DNA of 64,000 bases from Alkalihalobacillus sp. CinArs1 (GCF_947387515.1 NZ_CANDOB010000002.1:868001-932000); one strand, 5' to 3'. Positions 8,070-16,126 are shown, counted from the stretch's first letter. Translations and numbers: made by a program. Notes: generated from the letters alone by a model not told the origin.

Positions 8070-8858
8070 ATGAACAGTAGCAAGAGAAGAATCGTTAGCT
8101 ATCAGGATGGAACGTTTGTTGAGAAAGAAGATACGATTGCGTTAGAAAAGCCGCTTACGATTAGAGTGAACGGTTTGGAGTTTGCAACGGTTGTGTGTAC
8201 TCCTGATGATCTTGAGGAATTGGTCATTGGTTTTCTTGCTTCAGAAGGTGTTGTGACATCTCATAAAATGATTGAAGAAATGCTTTTCAACGATGGACAA
8301 GGAATAGTGAATGTGAAAGCTAAAACGAACGTTTCGCTTGAAACAAAGGCATATACAAAAAGAAAAATCAGTTCATGTTGCGGAAAGAGTCGACATTTTT
8401 ATTTTGAAAGTGATTCGAAAACTGCTAGAACGATCATGAACGCGCCTACTTTGTCGGCTGAAGATTGTATAAAGTACATGAGCACGTTACAAGATGAATC
8501 TTCGACCTTTCATTCCACTGGTGGTGTTCATAATGCTGCTCTTTTTAACCGTGAAGAAATGATTGCGATTCGAACAGACATCGGTCGTCACAATGCGTTA
8601 GATAAAATATATGGATATATGCTTCAGAATGAGGTGCCACCGTCTCAATTAGCAGTAGCCTTCAGCGGACGGATTTCGTCAGAGGTCGTAATAAAACTAT
8701 CCAAAATGGGAATCGGAGTTCTCTTATCTAAATCTGCACCTACAGATCTCGCTTTACGTCTTGCAGAAGATTTAGAGATCACAACAGTCGGATTTATAAG
8801 ACGAGGCGGATTTAACGTTTATACGAGAGCCGACCGAATCAAGCTACGCTCAGAGTAA
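8070..8858 (+). CDS. fdhD: FdhD, formate dehydrogenase sulfurtransferase
   Basis: 262-residue FdhD. The family passes sulfur from a cysteine desulfurase to the molybdenum cofactor of formate dehydrogenase, which activates that enzyme. The key cysteine loop is Ser-Ser-Cys103-Cys104-Gly-Lys-Ser. The family motifs TGGVHNAAL and DIGRHNALDK are intact, as is the FSGRISSEVV segment. It directly follows moaA, so cofactor synthesis and insertion are co-expressed. The structural formate dehydrogenase genes are not in the window. Cytoplasmic. Confidence 0.94.
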   Translation: MNSSKRRIVSYQDGTFVEKEDTIALEKPLTIRVNGLEFATVVCTPDDLEELVIGFLASEGVVTSHKMIEEMLFNDGQGIVNVKAKTNVSLETKAYTKRKISSCCGKSRHFYFESDSKTARTIMNAPTLSAEDCIKYMSTLQDESSTFHSTGGVHNAALFNREEMIAIRTDIGRHNALDKIYGYMLQNEVPPSQLAVAFSGRISSEVVIKLSKMGIGVLLSKSAPTDLALRLAEDLEITTVGFIRRGGFNVYTRADRIKLRSE

Positions 8859-8873
8859 ATTCTGAGCGTTTTT
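8846..8873 (+). terminator. Terminator of moaA-fdhD
   Basis: ACGCTCAGA / TCTGAGCGT (8846-8854 and 8861-8869) followed by T5; the 5' arm lies in the last fdhD codons. Confidence 0.8.
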
Positions 8874-8884
8874 CTATCTGTTTC

Positions 8885-8914
8885 GCATGTTCTTGTGTGT
8901 ATCGGCTCATACTA
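8885..8914 (+). promoter_or_regulatory. Candidate sigma-G (forespore) promoter
   Basis: GCATG (8885-8889), an 18-base spacer, then CATACTA (8908-8914). This fits the sigma-G pattern (GHATR, about 18 bases, CATnHTA) and lies 35 bp before the start of a small membrane protein. Confidence 0.55.
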
Positions 8915-8948
8915 CGATACATATAGAGTAATGAAAGGCGGATTGGTG

Positions 8949-9221
8949 ATGGGTTGGACGATTGCTATGCTTCTTTGGGCATTTGGAATATTGTTCGTTG
9001 CAAGTCCAAGGGTATTGTTCCATAAACTTGAATTAAAGAAATCAGATACAGCCAATCATTCAAGAGCATCTAGAAACTCTGATCGAGGAGAAAGTATCCT
9101 GTTCTTTCTTGAGACGAAAGCACTCGATGCGATACCATGGTGGATCGTGACGCTCTTTTGTGTGTTTACTGGCTTAATCCTCATCGTACTTGGTGTGATC
9201 GCACTTGTTTTTTCATACTAA
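8949..9221 (+). CDS. Small two-helix membrane protein (90 aa)
   Basis: Unrecognised. There are two hydrophobic segments (about 2-22 and 67-90) separated by a charged, Ser/Arg-rich linker, so a hairpin membrane topology is likely. The start at 8949 has an AAAGGCGG site seven bases upstream; earlier in-frame starts at 8931 and 8895 lack one. The upstream element resembles a sigma-G promoter, so expression in the developing forespore is possible. It is a monocistronic unit between fdhD and the sulfatase-type enzyme. Confidence 0.7.
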   Translation: MGWTIAMLLWAFGILFVASPRVLFHKLELKKSDTANHSRASRNSDRGESILFFLETKALDAIPWWIVTLFCVFTGLILIVLGVIALVFSY

Positions 9222-9353
9222 AACGAAACCTTCTCAGCAGATCATTCGTTTAACTAGTAATGTGAAAACAAGGGTAGCCGTTTGGTCTCCCTCTATTAGT
9301 GGTATTAATGTATAGAATAGAACGATACAGGGAGACGTAAGGGGTTGGAGTAG

Positions 9354-11192
9354 ATGGAAGTAGAGAAAAGGAAAGAGCGAATATGGCAATTCTATTTTAT
9401 ATTAGTAGCACTGTTATTTGTGAAAACATATGTTGTCTACCGCTTTGAGTTTTCATTAACGATGACCGGGATTGGAGAAGAGCTGTTGTTGTTTATCAAT
9501 TCACTAGGAGCAATTTCTTTGCTGCTTGGGATCGGCCTTTTTAAGAAACATTCAAAACCAGGGCTGATGTTAGCAGTTTATTTTTTGTTATCTGTGATTT
9601 TATATGCAAATGTGCTCTATTACCGGTTTTACATAGATTTTATAACGGTGCCTGTTCTTTTCCAGTTTGGTAACGTAGGTGGATTGAGTCAAAGTACGGT
9701 CGAACTGATCAACTGGTATGATCCTTTACTTGTCTTAGATTCGTTCGTATTGTTTTGGCTATTGAAAAAGTGGAAGATTCATGGGACTTCCTTATCTAGC
9801 AAGCTAAAGAAGCGAACAGCTTATCTTGCATCGGGAATGTTTCTCGTGACAGCTGTGTTTGCGATTATGCTCCATCCATTACTATTTGAGAAATCCTACG
9901 ACCGTGAGCTATTCGTGAAGTCGTTAGGAGCTTATACCTATCACGTGTACGACGTAGCTTACCAATCGATCACATCTTTAAATAGCGTTTTCGCGGACGA
10001 TACAGATATATCTGAAATACAGGACTTTGTAGATAAGAACAGTGTAGACCGGTCTTCTTTCTTCGGTGTTGCAGAAGATAAGAACATTATTCTTATTTCA
10101 CTTGAGTCCACTCAAGCATTTATGATGGAAGAAGAAGTTGAGGGCAAAGAAGTTATGCCATTCTTGAACAGCTTAAAAGATGAGAGTTTTTACTTTCCGA
10201 ATTTCTATCACCAGACTGCACAAGGAAAAACGTCAGATGCTGAATTTATGATCGATAATAGTTTGTATCCTCTTGCAGGAGGTTCGGTCTTCGTTAGGAA
10301 ACCAGAAAACAACTTTCATTCTCTTCCGCTAGTATTGAAGGAGGAAGGGTATACGACGACATCATTCCATGGCAATGACCGCCAGTTTTGGAATCGTGAA
10401 GAAATGTATGAAACACTAGGTTATGATCGTTTTTATTCAAAGAAAGATTACGATGTTACAGATGAGAATTCAATCAACTATGGACTGAAGGATATCCCCT
10501 TCTTTGAACAGTCTATTCCTTATCTGAAAGAGCTTGAAGAACCTTTCTCAGCAAAATTTCTCACGCTCACAAATCATTTCCCATTCTTGCTAGAAGAAGA
10601 AGACACGTATATCCCATTACCAGAGACGAGCCAAAGCGTTGTGAATCGCTATTTTGCAACTGTTCGGTATGAGGATGAATCGATCAAAAAGTTCTTTGAA
10701 GACTTAAAAGCAGAAGGGCTTTATGAAGACTCAATCTTTGTTCTGTACGGGGATCATTACGGGTTATCTGAAACGTACAATAACGCGATCGGTGAATACC
10801 TCGGTAAAGAAATCGGTCCAGTAGAGCACATTCAGCTTCAAAAAGTACCGTTGATCATCCATATTCCAGGTCAAGAGGGAAAAGTATTTGACACCGTTGG
10901 AGGGCAGATTGACCTTAAGCCGACTATCCTTGAACTCCTGGGTGTTGAAGAGGAGAATGGCTTGAATTTTGGTAGAAGTCTCTTAGCACCTGATCGAAAA
11001 AACCTTGTGATCTTACGTGACGGAAGTTTTGTGACCCAGGATTATGTGTATACGAAGAACACATGCTACAACAAAGAAACGGGAGAGAAAACGAATCGAA
11101 ACAAATGTGCAAGACACTTCGAACACGTACAAGATGAGCTAGATTATTCTGATCGCGTGATTTACGGCGATCTTCTCCGATTTATGAAGTAA
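9354..11192 (+). CDS. Lipoteichoic acid synthase-family phosphoglycerol transferase
   Basis: 612-residue LtaS-type membrane enzyme that transfers glycerol phosphate from phosphatidylglycerol to build lipoteichoic acid. The N-terminal half has about five transmembrane segments (about 13-185) and is followed by an extracellular sulfatase-fold domain (about 235-612). Candidate catalytic features are Glu251 in SLEST, the nucleophile Thr293 in the GKTSDAEF motif, and the metal-binding Asp467-His468 (YGDHYG). The length is close to that of B. subtilis YvgJ (a primase) and a little shorter than LtaS, so synthase versus primase is not settled. It is monocistronic, with a strong terminator. Confidence 0.9.
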   Translation: MEVEKRKERIWQFYFILVALLFVKTYVVYRFEFSLTMTGIGEELLLFINSLGAISLLLGIGLFKKHSKPGLMLAVYFLLSVILYANVLYYRFYIDFITVPVLFQFGNVGGLSQSTVELINWYDPLLVLDSFVLFWLLKKWKIHGTSLSSKLKKRTAYLASGMFLVTAVFAIMLHPLLFEKSYDRELFVKSLGAYTYHVYDVAYQSITSLNSVFADDTDISEIQDFVDKNSVDRSSFFGVAEDKNIILISLESTQAFMMEEEVEGKEVMPFLNSLKDESFYFPNFYHQTAQGKTSDAEFMIDNSLYPLAGGSVFVRKPENNFHSLPLVLKEEGYTTTSFHGNDRQFWNREEMYETLGYDRFYSKKDYDVTDENSINYGLKDIPFFEQSIPYLKELEEPFSAKFLTLTNHFPFLLEEEDTYIPLPETSQSVVNRYFATVRYEDESIKKFFEDLKAEGLYEDSIFVLYGDHYGLSETYNNAIGEYLGKEIGPVEHIQLQKVPLIIHIPGQEGKVFDTVGGQIDLKPTILELLGVEEENGLNFGRSLLAPDRKNLVILRDGSFVTQDYVYTKNTCYNKETGEKTNRNKCARHFEHVQDELDYSDRVIYGDLLRFMK

Positions 11193-11200
11193 GATGATGT

Positions 11201-11231
11201 AAAAAGGTTACCAATCGTGGTAACCTTTTTA
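11201..11231 (+). terminator. Terminator of the LTA synthase-like gene
   Basis: Perfect 12 bp stem, AAAAAGGTTACC / GGTAACCTTTTT, with a six-base loop. Confidence 0.85.
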
Positions 11232-11260
11232 ATAGGACTAAAGGTAAGGAGTTTGAGTGT

Positions 11261-11515
11261 ATGGATATTCAACGTTTGCAAATACTTGCTGAAGTAATTC
11301 GAGAATACAAAACAGCGATTCATATGGATCAAAGGAAGGATGAGATCGGTAGTGAAGTTCTTGAAATCATTATGAACTCACAAGATCTTGTACTATATGG
11401 TCATGTGAAGAGAGCGAAAGAGATCGACCGCTTTCCTGGTGAGGCGATCAAGCACCTCGACGAAGCTACCGCATATCTCCATGACAAGATCGATGAGCAA
11501 ATGCGTCATCATTAG
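11261..11515 (+). CDS. Small helical hypothetical protein (84 aa)
   Basis: Not recognised. The 84-residue product is charged and probably all helical (segments 3-20, 27-42, 47-58 and 62-80), with no signal peptide or membrane segment. A GTAAGGAG site precedes the ATG. It lies between two terminators, so it is expressed alone. Confidence 0.6.
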   Translation: MDIQRLQILAEVIREYKTAIHMDQRKDEIGSEVLEIIMNSQDLVLYGHVKRAKEIDRFPGEAIKHLDEATAYLHDKIDEQMRHH

Positions 11516-11527
11516 AGTTAAGCTAAG

Positions 11528-11560
11528 AAAGCACTTCCAGAAAACGGTCGTGCTTTTTAT
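11528..11560 (+). terminator. Terminator after the small helical protein
   Basis: AAAGCAC / GTGCTTT stem around a 15-base loop, followed by TTATTTT. The loop is larger than usual. Confidence 0.55.
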
Positions 11561-11610
11561 TTTGTGAAAAAAGCGAATACTTAGTATGTTGCAGGAAGTT
11601 GTACAATTTG

Positions 11611-11640
11611 TTGCATTTTGTCGTAAAAAAATGATATATT
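11611..11640 (+). promoter_or_regulatory. Sigma-A-type promoter of the amino-acid ABC genes
   Basis: TTGCAT (11611-11616), an 18-base spacer, then TATATT (11635-11640), 36 bp before the start codon. Confidence 0.5.
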
Positions 11641-11676
11641 TTTAACTGTTTAGTATATTAAAGGGGGATTACTAGT

Positions 11677-12522
11677 ATGTCTACGTACATAAAACGATTG
11701 GTACCTATGTTTGTTGTAGGACTACTCGTGTTAGCGATAAGTGCTTGTTCGAATGACGAACAAAGCGAAGAAACGACTTCAAAGTGGGATGAAATCAAGG
11801 AAGAGGGCAAACTTGTCGTTGCAACTTCAGGAACGCTTTACCCAACTTCGTATTATAAAGAAGGTTCTGATGAGATCACTGGGTATGAAGTAGAAGTTGT
11901 AAAGGAAATGGCAAAGCGCCTTGAGCTTGAAGTTGAATTTAAGGAAATGGGCTTCGATGGCATGCTGACAAGTCTAAAGTCAGGTCAAGTCGACCTTGCA
12001 GCGAATGACATTACAGATACGGAAGAACGTAAAGAAAAGTTTACTTTCTCTGAGCCTGTAAAATATTCTTATGGAACAGCGATCGTTCGTAAAGATGATC
12101 TGTCAGGCATCGAATCACTAGACGATCTTGAAGGGAAAATCGCTGCAGGCGCATCTACCACAGTTTATATGGAGATCGCTCGAGAGAATGGTGCTGAAGA
12201 GAAAATCTATTCAAATGCTACCAACGAACAATATTTACGAGACGTTTCTACAGGTCGTACGGATATCATTTTAAATGATTATTACCTTCAAACGCTCGCT
12301 TTAGCTGCATTTCCTGAACTAAATATCACGATTCACCCAGACATCAAGTATCTACCAAACAATCAAGCGATCGTGATGAATAAAGGAAATGACGAGCTTT
12401 TAGAAAAGGTTAATGAAACGATCAAGGAAATGAAAGAAGACGGTACGCTGAAAGAGATCTCTGCAGAGTTCTTCAACGGTGCAGATGTTTCAGTAGAGCC
12501 TGATGTTGATTTTGAGCAGTAG
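11677..12522 (+). CDS. Amino-acid ABC transporter substrate-binding lipoprotein
   Basis: 281-residue family 3 solute-binding protein. Its lipobox (LAISAC) marks Cys24 for lipid attachment, so it sits on the outer face of the membrane. The body shows the polar amino-acid pattern: GKLVVATSGTLYP, YEVEVVKEMAKRL, and GFDGMLTSLKSGQVDLAANDIT with an Arg-containing DTEERKEKF. It resembles the cystine/amino-acid binders TcyA and TcyJ, but the ligand cannot be read from sequence. It is 16 bp upstream of a permease gene. No ATPase gene follows. Confidence 0.88.
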   Translation: MSTYIKRLVPMFVVGLLVLAISACSNDEQSEETTSKWDEIKEEGKLVVATSGTLYPTSYYKEGSDEITGYEVEVVKEMAKRLELEVEFKEMGFDGMLTSLKSGQVDLAANDITDTEERKEKFTFSEPVKYSYGTAIVRKDDLSGIESLDDLEGKIAAGASTTVYMEIARENGAEEKIYSNATNEQYLRDVSTGRTDIILNDYYLQTLALAAFPELNITIHPDIKYLPNNQAIVMNKGNDELLEKVNETIKEMKEDGTLKEISAEFFNGADVSVEPDVDFEQ

Positions 12523-12538
12523 AAGGGTGTTGTAACAA

Positions 12539-13216
12539 ATGGGGAATTTTCAACCTGAAAACCTATTTGATGCAGATCTTGCGATAAGATCGTTTCCCTA
12601 TGTGATTCAAGGCCTAGGGTTAACCATGTTGATTTCGGTGGTCGGAATGATCGTCGGCCTGATCCTCGGCTTGTTTCTAGCTCTCGGTCGAATGTCGAAG
12701 GTCAAAATGTTACGGTGGCCAGCTCGGTTGTACATTTCGTTCATGAGGGGGACACCGATTCTAGTGTTTCTCTATATATTGTACTTTGGACTTCCGATGG
12801 CAGGAATTGAGTTTTCGGCCATAACAGCTGCGTTGATCGGATTCAGTTTGAACAGTGCAGCTTACATGGCTGAGATTCAGCGTTCTGCGCTATCTTCGAT
12901 TGAAAAAGGACAATGGGAAGCATCAACAGCACTCGGAATGTCCTACTGGCGAACGATGAAAGAGGTCATTCTACCTCAAGCAACCAGGATTGCGATCCCT
13001 CCTTTATCGAATGTGATGCTAGATTTGATCAAGGCATCCTCTCTAGCGGCCGTTATTACAGTGCCAGAGCTGCTCCATCATGCTCAAAGAGTCGGAGGGC
13101 GCGAGTTCGATTTCATGACACTTTATATTTTGGTTGCCTTCATTTATTGGGGTGTTTGTGTCGCCGTGTCATTCATACAAGAATTGCTAGAGAAGCGGTA
13201 TTATTATGTGAACTAA
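12539..13216 (+). CDS. Amino-acid ABC transporter permease (His/Glu/Gln/Arg/opine family)
   Basis: 225 residues, about five transmembrane helices. The N-terminal PYVIQGLGLTMLIS segment and the motif FMRGTPILVFLYILYFGLP are typical of polar amino-acid permeases. The EAA loop (EASTALGMSYWRTMKEVILPQA, about 126-147) contacts an ATPase. It pairs with the binding protein just upstream. The operon stops here at a terminator, so the cognate ATP-binding subunit is missing from the locus and must be borrowed from elsewhere. Confidence 0.9.
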   Translation: MGNFQPENLFDADLAIRSFPYVIQGLGLTMLISVVGMIVGLILGLFLALGRMSKVKMLRWPARLYISFMRGTPILVFLYILYFGLPMAGIEFSAITAALIGFSLNSAAYMAEIQRSALSSIEKGQWEASTALGMSYWRTMKEVILPQATRIAIPPLSNVMLDLIKASSLAAVITVPELLHHAQRVGGREFDFMTLYILVAFIYWGVCVAVSFIQELLEKRYYYVN

Positions 13217-13242
13217 ATCCCTGCATTAGCAGGGATTTTCTT
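13215..13242 (+). terminator. Terminator of the amino-acid ABC pair
   Basis: AAATCCCTGC / GCAGGGATTT stem with an ATTA loop, then TCTTT. Confidence 0.78.
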
Positions 13243-13357
13243 TAGAGAAAAGTATCAAAAAATTACCAAAATACTCTTTTCTATGTCGTAAAAGTCATTG
13301 AATGTGTGATACCATTTACATAGGAAATTGCCAAACGTGAAGGGAGAACGACACAGC

Positions 13358-14083
13358 ATGAAAAAACAAATAAGTATGCTAGTCCTGTTAGCAGCCCTCT
13401 TACTAGCTGCTTGTTCAAACAATGAAGGTGACACGCAAGAGAAAGAAACTTCCGAGAATGATACGGTGTCTATGGAAGAAACGCAAAAACAACTCGAAGC
13501 AATGAAGGTTGAAGAAGATAAAATAGTTGCGACTGTTAACGGTGAAGAAATTAAAGGGAAAGACTACAATTCAATGTTGATGCAAACCCAACTACGTTAT
13601 ACGATGGAAGGAAAAGACCCTTCTGAAAGTGAAACTGCCGAGACGATTAAGAATGAAGTGATGGACAACCTGATCGGTCAGGAACTTCTATTGCAACAAG
13701 CTAAAGAAGAAGGCTATAAAGCATCTGATAAGGAAGTAGAAACAGAGCTTGAACAAGTGAAGTCACAGTTTCAAAGTGAAGAGCAGTTACAAGAAGCTTT
13801 GAAAAAGCAAGGGCTAACACTTGAACAGCTTGAAACTCAATATGAAAACATTGTTGTAGTCGATAAATATGTAGAAGAGAAAATTAACACGCCAGAAGTC
13901 ACTGAAGAAGAAATGAAGGCATTTTACGATGAGCAGTTTACAAAGGACGCGGACAACCCGCCATCTTATGATGAAATGAAAGACCGAATCAAGAGCTACC
14001 TTGAAGAAACAAAGCTTCAAAAAGAAGTTCAAGAGCTTAGAGAAGAGCTGAAAGAAAAAGCAGAAATAGAAGAGATGATCTAG
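13358..14083 (+). CDS. SurA N-terminal-domain lipoprotein
   Basis: 241 residues with a lipobox ending at Cys19 (LLLAAC). An acidic linker leads into a SurA-type N-terminal chaperone domain: VNGEEIKGKDYNSML, then DNLIGQELLLQQAKEEGYKAS and a long helical region to the end. It resembles PrsA/SurA foldases but has no parvulin-type peptidyl-prolyl isomerase domain between the helices, so it is probably a chaperone for exported proteins only. The start at 13358 is the Met of the signal peptide, preceded by AAGGGAG at a rather long 12-base spacing. Confidence 0.78.
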   Translation: MKKQISMLVLLAALLLAACSNNEGDTQEKETSENDTVSMEETQKQLEAMKVEEDKIVATVNGEEIKGKDYNSMLMQTQLRYTMEGKDPSESETAETIKNEVMDNLIGQELLLQQAKEEGYKASDKEVETELEQVKSQFQSEEQLQEALKKQGLTLEQLETQYENIVVVDKYVEEKINTPEVTEEEMKAFYDEQFTKDADNPPSYDEMKDRIKSYLEETKLQKEVQELREELKEKAEIEEMI

Positions 14084-14109
14084 GTCAGCCAACAAGCTGA
14101 CCTTTTTTT
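14082..14109 (+). terminator. Terminator of the SurA-like gene
   Basis: AGGTCAGC / GCTGACCT stem with a six-base loop, followed by T6 or more; the 5' arm is in the stop codon. Confidence 0.82.
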
Positions 14110-14129
14110 ATGAAGCAGGAGGTAATGAA

Positions 14130-14762
14130 GTGGAGAATGTAATTATAGAAATTCGTGCGTATGTTCAACAAAAGCTTGAAAGTGAAGGGAGCGGCCATGA
14201 CTGGTCACATATCGATCGTGTAACAAAGTATGCAAAGACGATTGCTGAAGCAGAGGGTGCCGATGGATTCGTTTGTGAAGTGGCCGCACTCGTTCATGAT
14301 CTTGTTGATGATAAGCTTGGTGATCCTGAAGAAGGGATACGAGAAGTCGAACATCTTTTAAAGAAAGTTAGCACTAAAGAAACAGATCATATCTTAAACA
14401 TCATCTCCACCATCTCTTTTAAGGGAGGAGGGATGCCGCCAGTTGAGAGCCTTGAAGCAAAAGTTGTGCAGGATGCAGATCGGTTGGACGCTATCGGAGC
14501 GATCGGAATTGCACGAACGTTCGTGTACGCTGGATCCAAGGGGGATCAGATGTATGACCCGCACCTTCCACCTAGAGAAGCCATGTCGGTATCAAGTTAT
14601 CGGAAAGGACGTTCTACAGCAATCAATCATTTTTATGAAAAGCTGTTAAAGCTAAAAGGCACGATGAACACGAAAAAAGGAAAAGAGCTAGCAGAAGAGC
14701 GCCACAAATTTATGGAGGCATTTCTTGATCAATTTTATAACGAGTGGGAAGGAAAAGGATGA
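14130..14762 (+). CDS. HD-domain phosphohydrolase (YpgQ-like)
   Basis: 210-residue HD-domain protein. The metal ligands are a His near 23 or 27 (GHDWSH), His56-Asp57 (ALVHDLVDDK) and Asp117 in QDADRLDAIG. This layout and length match the YpgQ/YedJ-type family, of which B. subtilis YpgQ is a nucleotide pyrophosphohydrolase. The substrate here is inferred only. The start is GTG at 14130, with AGGAGGT at 14117-14123. Cytoplasmic. Confidence 0.85.
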   Translation: MENVIIEIRAYVQQKLESEGSGHDWSHIDRVTKYAKTIAEAEGADGFVCEVAALVHDLVDDKLGDPEEGIREVEHLLKKVSTKETDHILNIISTISFKGGGMPPVESLEAKVVQDADRLDAIGAIGIARTFVYAGSKGDQMYDPHLPPREAMSVSSYRKGRSTAINHFYEKLLKLKGTMNTKKGKELAEERHKFMEAFLDQFYNEWEGKG

Positions 14763-14789
14763 ATAATTGACTCTTACTAGTACAAACTG
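14760..14789 (+). promoter_or_regulatory. Candidate sigma-G promoter of sspH
   Basis: TGAATA (14760-14765), a 17-base spacer, then CAAACTG (14783-14789; five of seven match CATACTA). The -35 overlaps the preceding stop codon. Confidence 0.42.
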
Positions 14790-14816
14790 AAAACAAAAGA
14801 CGAGAGGATGTTTTTA

Positions 14817-14996
14817 GTGGATGCAATGAGAGCCAAGCAAATATTAGCTTCAAAAGAAGAGATTCAAGTCCTTCATAACGGAAACCCAGTCTGGTTGACT
14901 AGCGTAAACGAGCAGAAGGAAACAGCGAGAATTCATGAAACAGATCGACCAGATCATGAGCATGATGTTTCGCTGTATCAGCTATTTGAACAGTAA
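14817..14996 (+). CDS. sspH: H-type small acid-soluble spore protein
   Basis: 59 residues from a GTG start at 14817, the length I recall for B. subtilis SspH. GAGAGG at 14802-14807 gives nine-base spacing to this GTG, whereas the in-frame ATG at 14808 touches the ribosome site. The sequence MDAMRAKQILAS, then VLHNGNPVWLTSVNEQKETARI and an acidic Asp/His/Glu end, is diagnostic of the H-type SASP family. These are minor forespore proteins. A sigma-G-like promoter lies upstream. Confidence 0.85.
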   Translation: MDAMRAKQILASKEEIQVLHNGNPVWLTSVNEQKETARIHETDRPDHEHDVSLYQLFEQ

Positions 14997-15197
14997 TCGA
15001 GAGCTTCTAGGATCCGGATGACCTGTTCTTAGAATGTCCAGAAAGCTTTAATAGCTATCTACAACTATTATAGTTAGATTACCCGCTTCAACTTCTGGTT
15101 TTAAGTTCATTAGAATTAAAGAAAAATCAACTTTAAATGGAAGTTACATGAAGATAGCATAATTAGACGGACAGTTTAAATTGATTTAATTGTATTC

Positions 15198-15371
15198 TAG
15201 CAGGAGTGAAGACCTCTTGACTCCCGTGGTCCAACGGGCGTTCGAGACTCTGAGTGGACCGGTTTTGTCCACTTGGAGGCTCGGGCGTTCGTCCACAGGA
15301 AAGCAAGAGGTATTCAAACTCCTGCGGCATAGGGACCACAAAAAGAACCTGTTCACTTGGTTCTTTTTTTA
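15198..15371 (+). ncRNA. Candidate structured non-coding RNA with pseudoknot and terminator
   Basis: A gene-free stretch (14997-15647) contains a dense nest of complementary segments. P1 is 15200-15207 with 15318-15325 (GCAGGAGT / ACTCCTGC). P2 is 15212-15219 with 15304-15311 (ACCTCTTG / CAAGAGGT). P3 is 15223-15227 with 15234-15238 (CCCGT / ACGGG). P4 is a long arm: 15243-15246 with 15280-15283, 15248-15250 with 15276-15278, and 15253-15259 with 15267-15273. The P3 loop GGTCC (15228-15232) pairs with GGACC at 15333-15337, making a pseudoknot just before a 10 bp terminator (15340-15349 with 15359-15368, then T7). The 3' terminator points to plus-strand transcription. The flanks 14997-15197 and 15372-15600 show nothing I can support. 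I know no family that fits; a 6S-like RNA is a weak alternative. Confidence 0.68.
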
Positions 15372-15647
15372 TGATCAGGAAGGTATTCATAATATAGTAA
15401 GATTGATGTGTTTTGTTCATATAAAGCAATTCTATACTTCAAAATGCATGGATTCCTGTTTTTTGGGGAATAAGACAAATAAGTAATTTAAATGACTTTC
15501 TTATAACATTCTTGATAAATAGGTTGCGGCGAAGCTTGTCTAATTTATGCACTATATGCAAAGTAATTAGAAGTTTAGTCGAATGCGTTTTGATTCCACT
15601 CACTATTGGGCATAATGGTTATGTGTTCGATTGAGGAGGAATGCAGA

Positions 15648-15797
15648 ATGTATGAGTATGAAGCAATCATCGAGAAGAAACGAAAAGAAATGTTCGATAT
15701 AGCTGGACGGTATGGATTTGCTTCTGAAAAAACGATTCGCTGCAGTCAGGAGTTAGACCGGTTGTTAAATGCTCTTATGCAACGCCGGACTACGTAA
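15648..15797 (+). CDS. Spo0E-like sporulation regulatory phosphatase
   Basis: 49 residues from the ATG at 15648, which follows a GAGGAGGAATG site. It has the Spo0E family layout of two short helices, with the SQELD signature (residues about 33-37) followed by LLNAL. Family members dephosphorylate Spo0A~P and delay sporulation. The immediate neighbourhood (a PAS histidine kinase 420 bp downstream) fits a role in the phosphorelay. In B. subtilis the Spo0E-like gene yisI also lies near gerP, but orthology is not proven. Confidence 0.82.
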   Translation: MYEYEAIIEKKRKEMFDIAGRYGFASEKTIRCSQELDRLLNALMQRRTT

Positions 15798-15866
15798 TAA
15801 GCGGGTTAGAGAAATTAGAGGTAAATATTTTTCTTCCTGTGTGGGTTAATTAAGGAGGAAATCATC

Positions 15867-16106
15867 ATGAAAATTGACCTTAAAGCAATTCTAAACGAAG
15901 AGTTGTTTGATTGGATACAAGAACACCCTAAGCGAAATCAATTAATAGAATCGATCGAAGGCAGTATCTTTCAATCCATCGTACAATTTCGAGAATGCAA
16001 TGATATTAATTATAATGGGAACGATGATTGGACGTTGTATGCTCTTCGAAATGAACAAATGTGGAAAGACGAAGTTGATCCACTTAACGAATGCAAAAGC
16101 CGTTAA
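15867..16106 (+). CDS. Small hypothetical protein (79 aa) between spo0E-like and kinase genes
   Basis: Unrecognised soluble protein of 79 residues with helical N-terminal (KAILNEELFDWIQEHP) and central parts and a Trp/Asn/Asp-rich end (NYNGNDDWTLYALRNEQMW). TAAGGAGG precedes the ATG. It lies 69 bp after the Spo0E-like gene and ends in a terminator, so the two may be one transcript. A regulatory link to the kinase downstream is only positional. Confidence 0.6.
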   Translation: MKIDLKAILNEELFDWIQEHPKRNQLIESIEGSIFQSIVQFRECNDINYNGNDDWTLYALRNEQMWKDEVDPLNECKSR

Positions 16107-16126
16107 TTAGACACGGCTTTTTTTGT
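16096..16126 (+). terminator. Terminator before the kinase gene
   Basis: AAAGCCGT / ACGGCTTT stem with a nine-base loop containing the stop codon, then T5. Confidence 0.78.

Noticed and set aside
9248-9276. Sigma-B promoter (GTTTAA ... GGGTAG)
   Set aside because: The spacer is about 18 bases, too long for sigma-B (12-15).
15163-15486. Overlapping 88- and 98-codon frames on both strands
   Set aside because: They lie over the structured RNA and its terminator, have no ribosome site and no plausible protein character.
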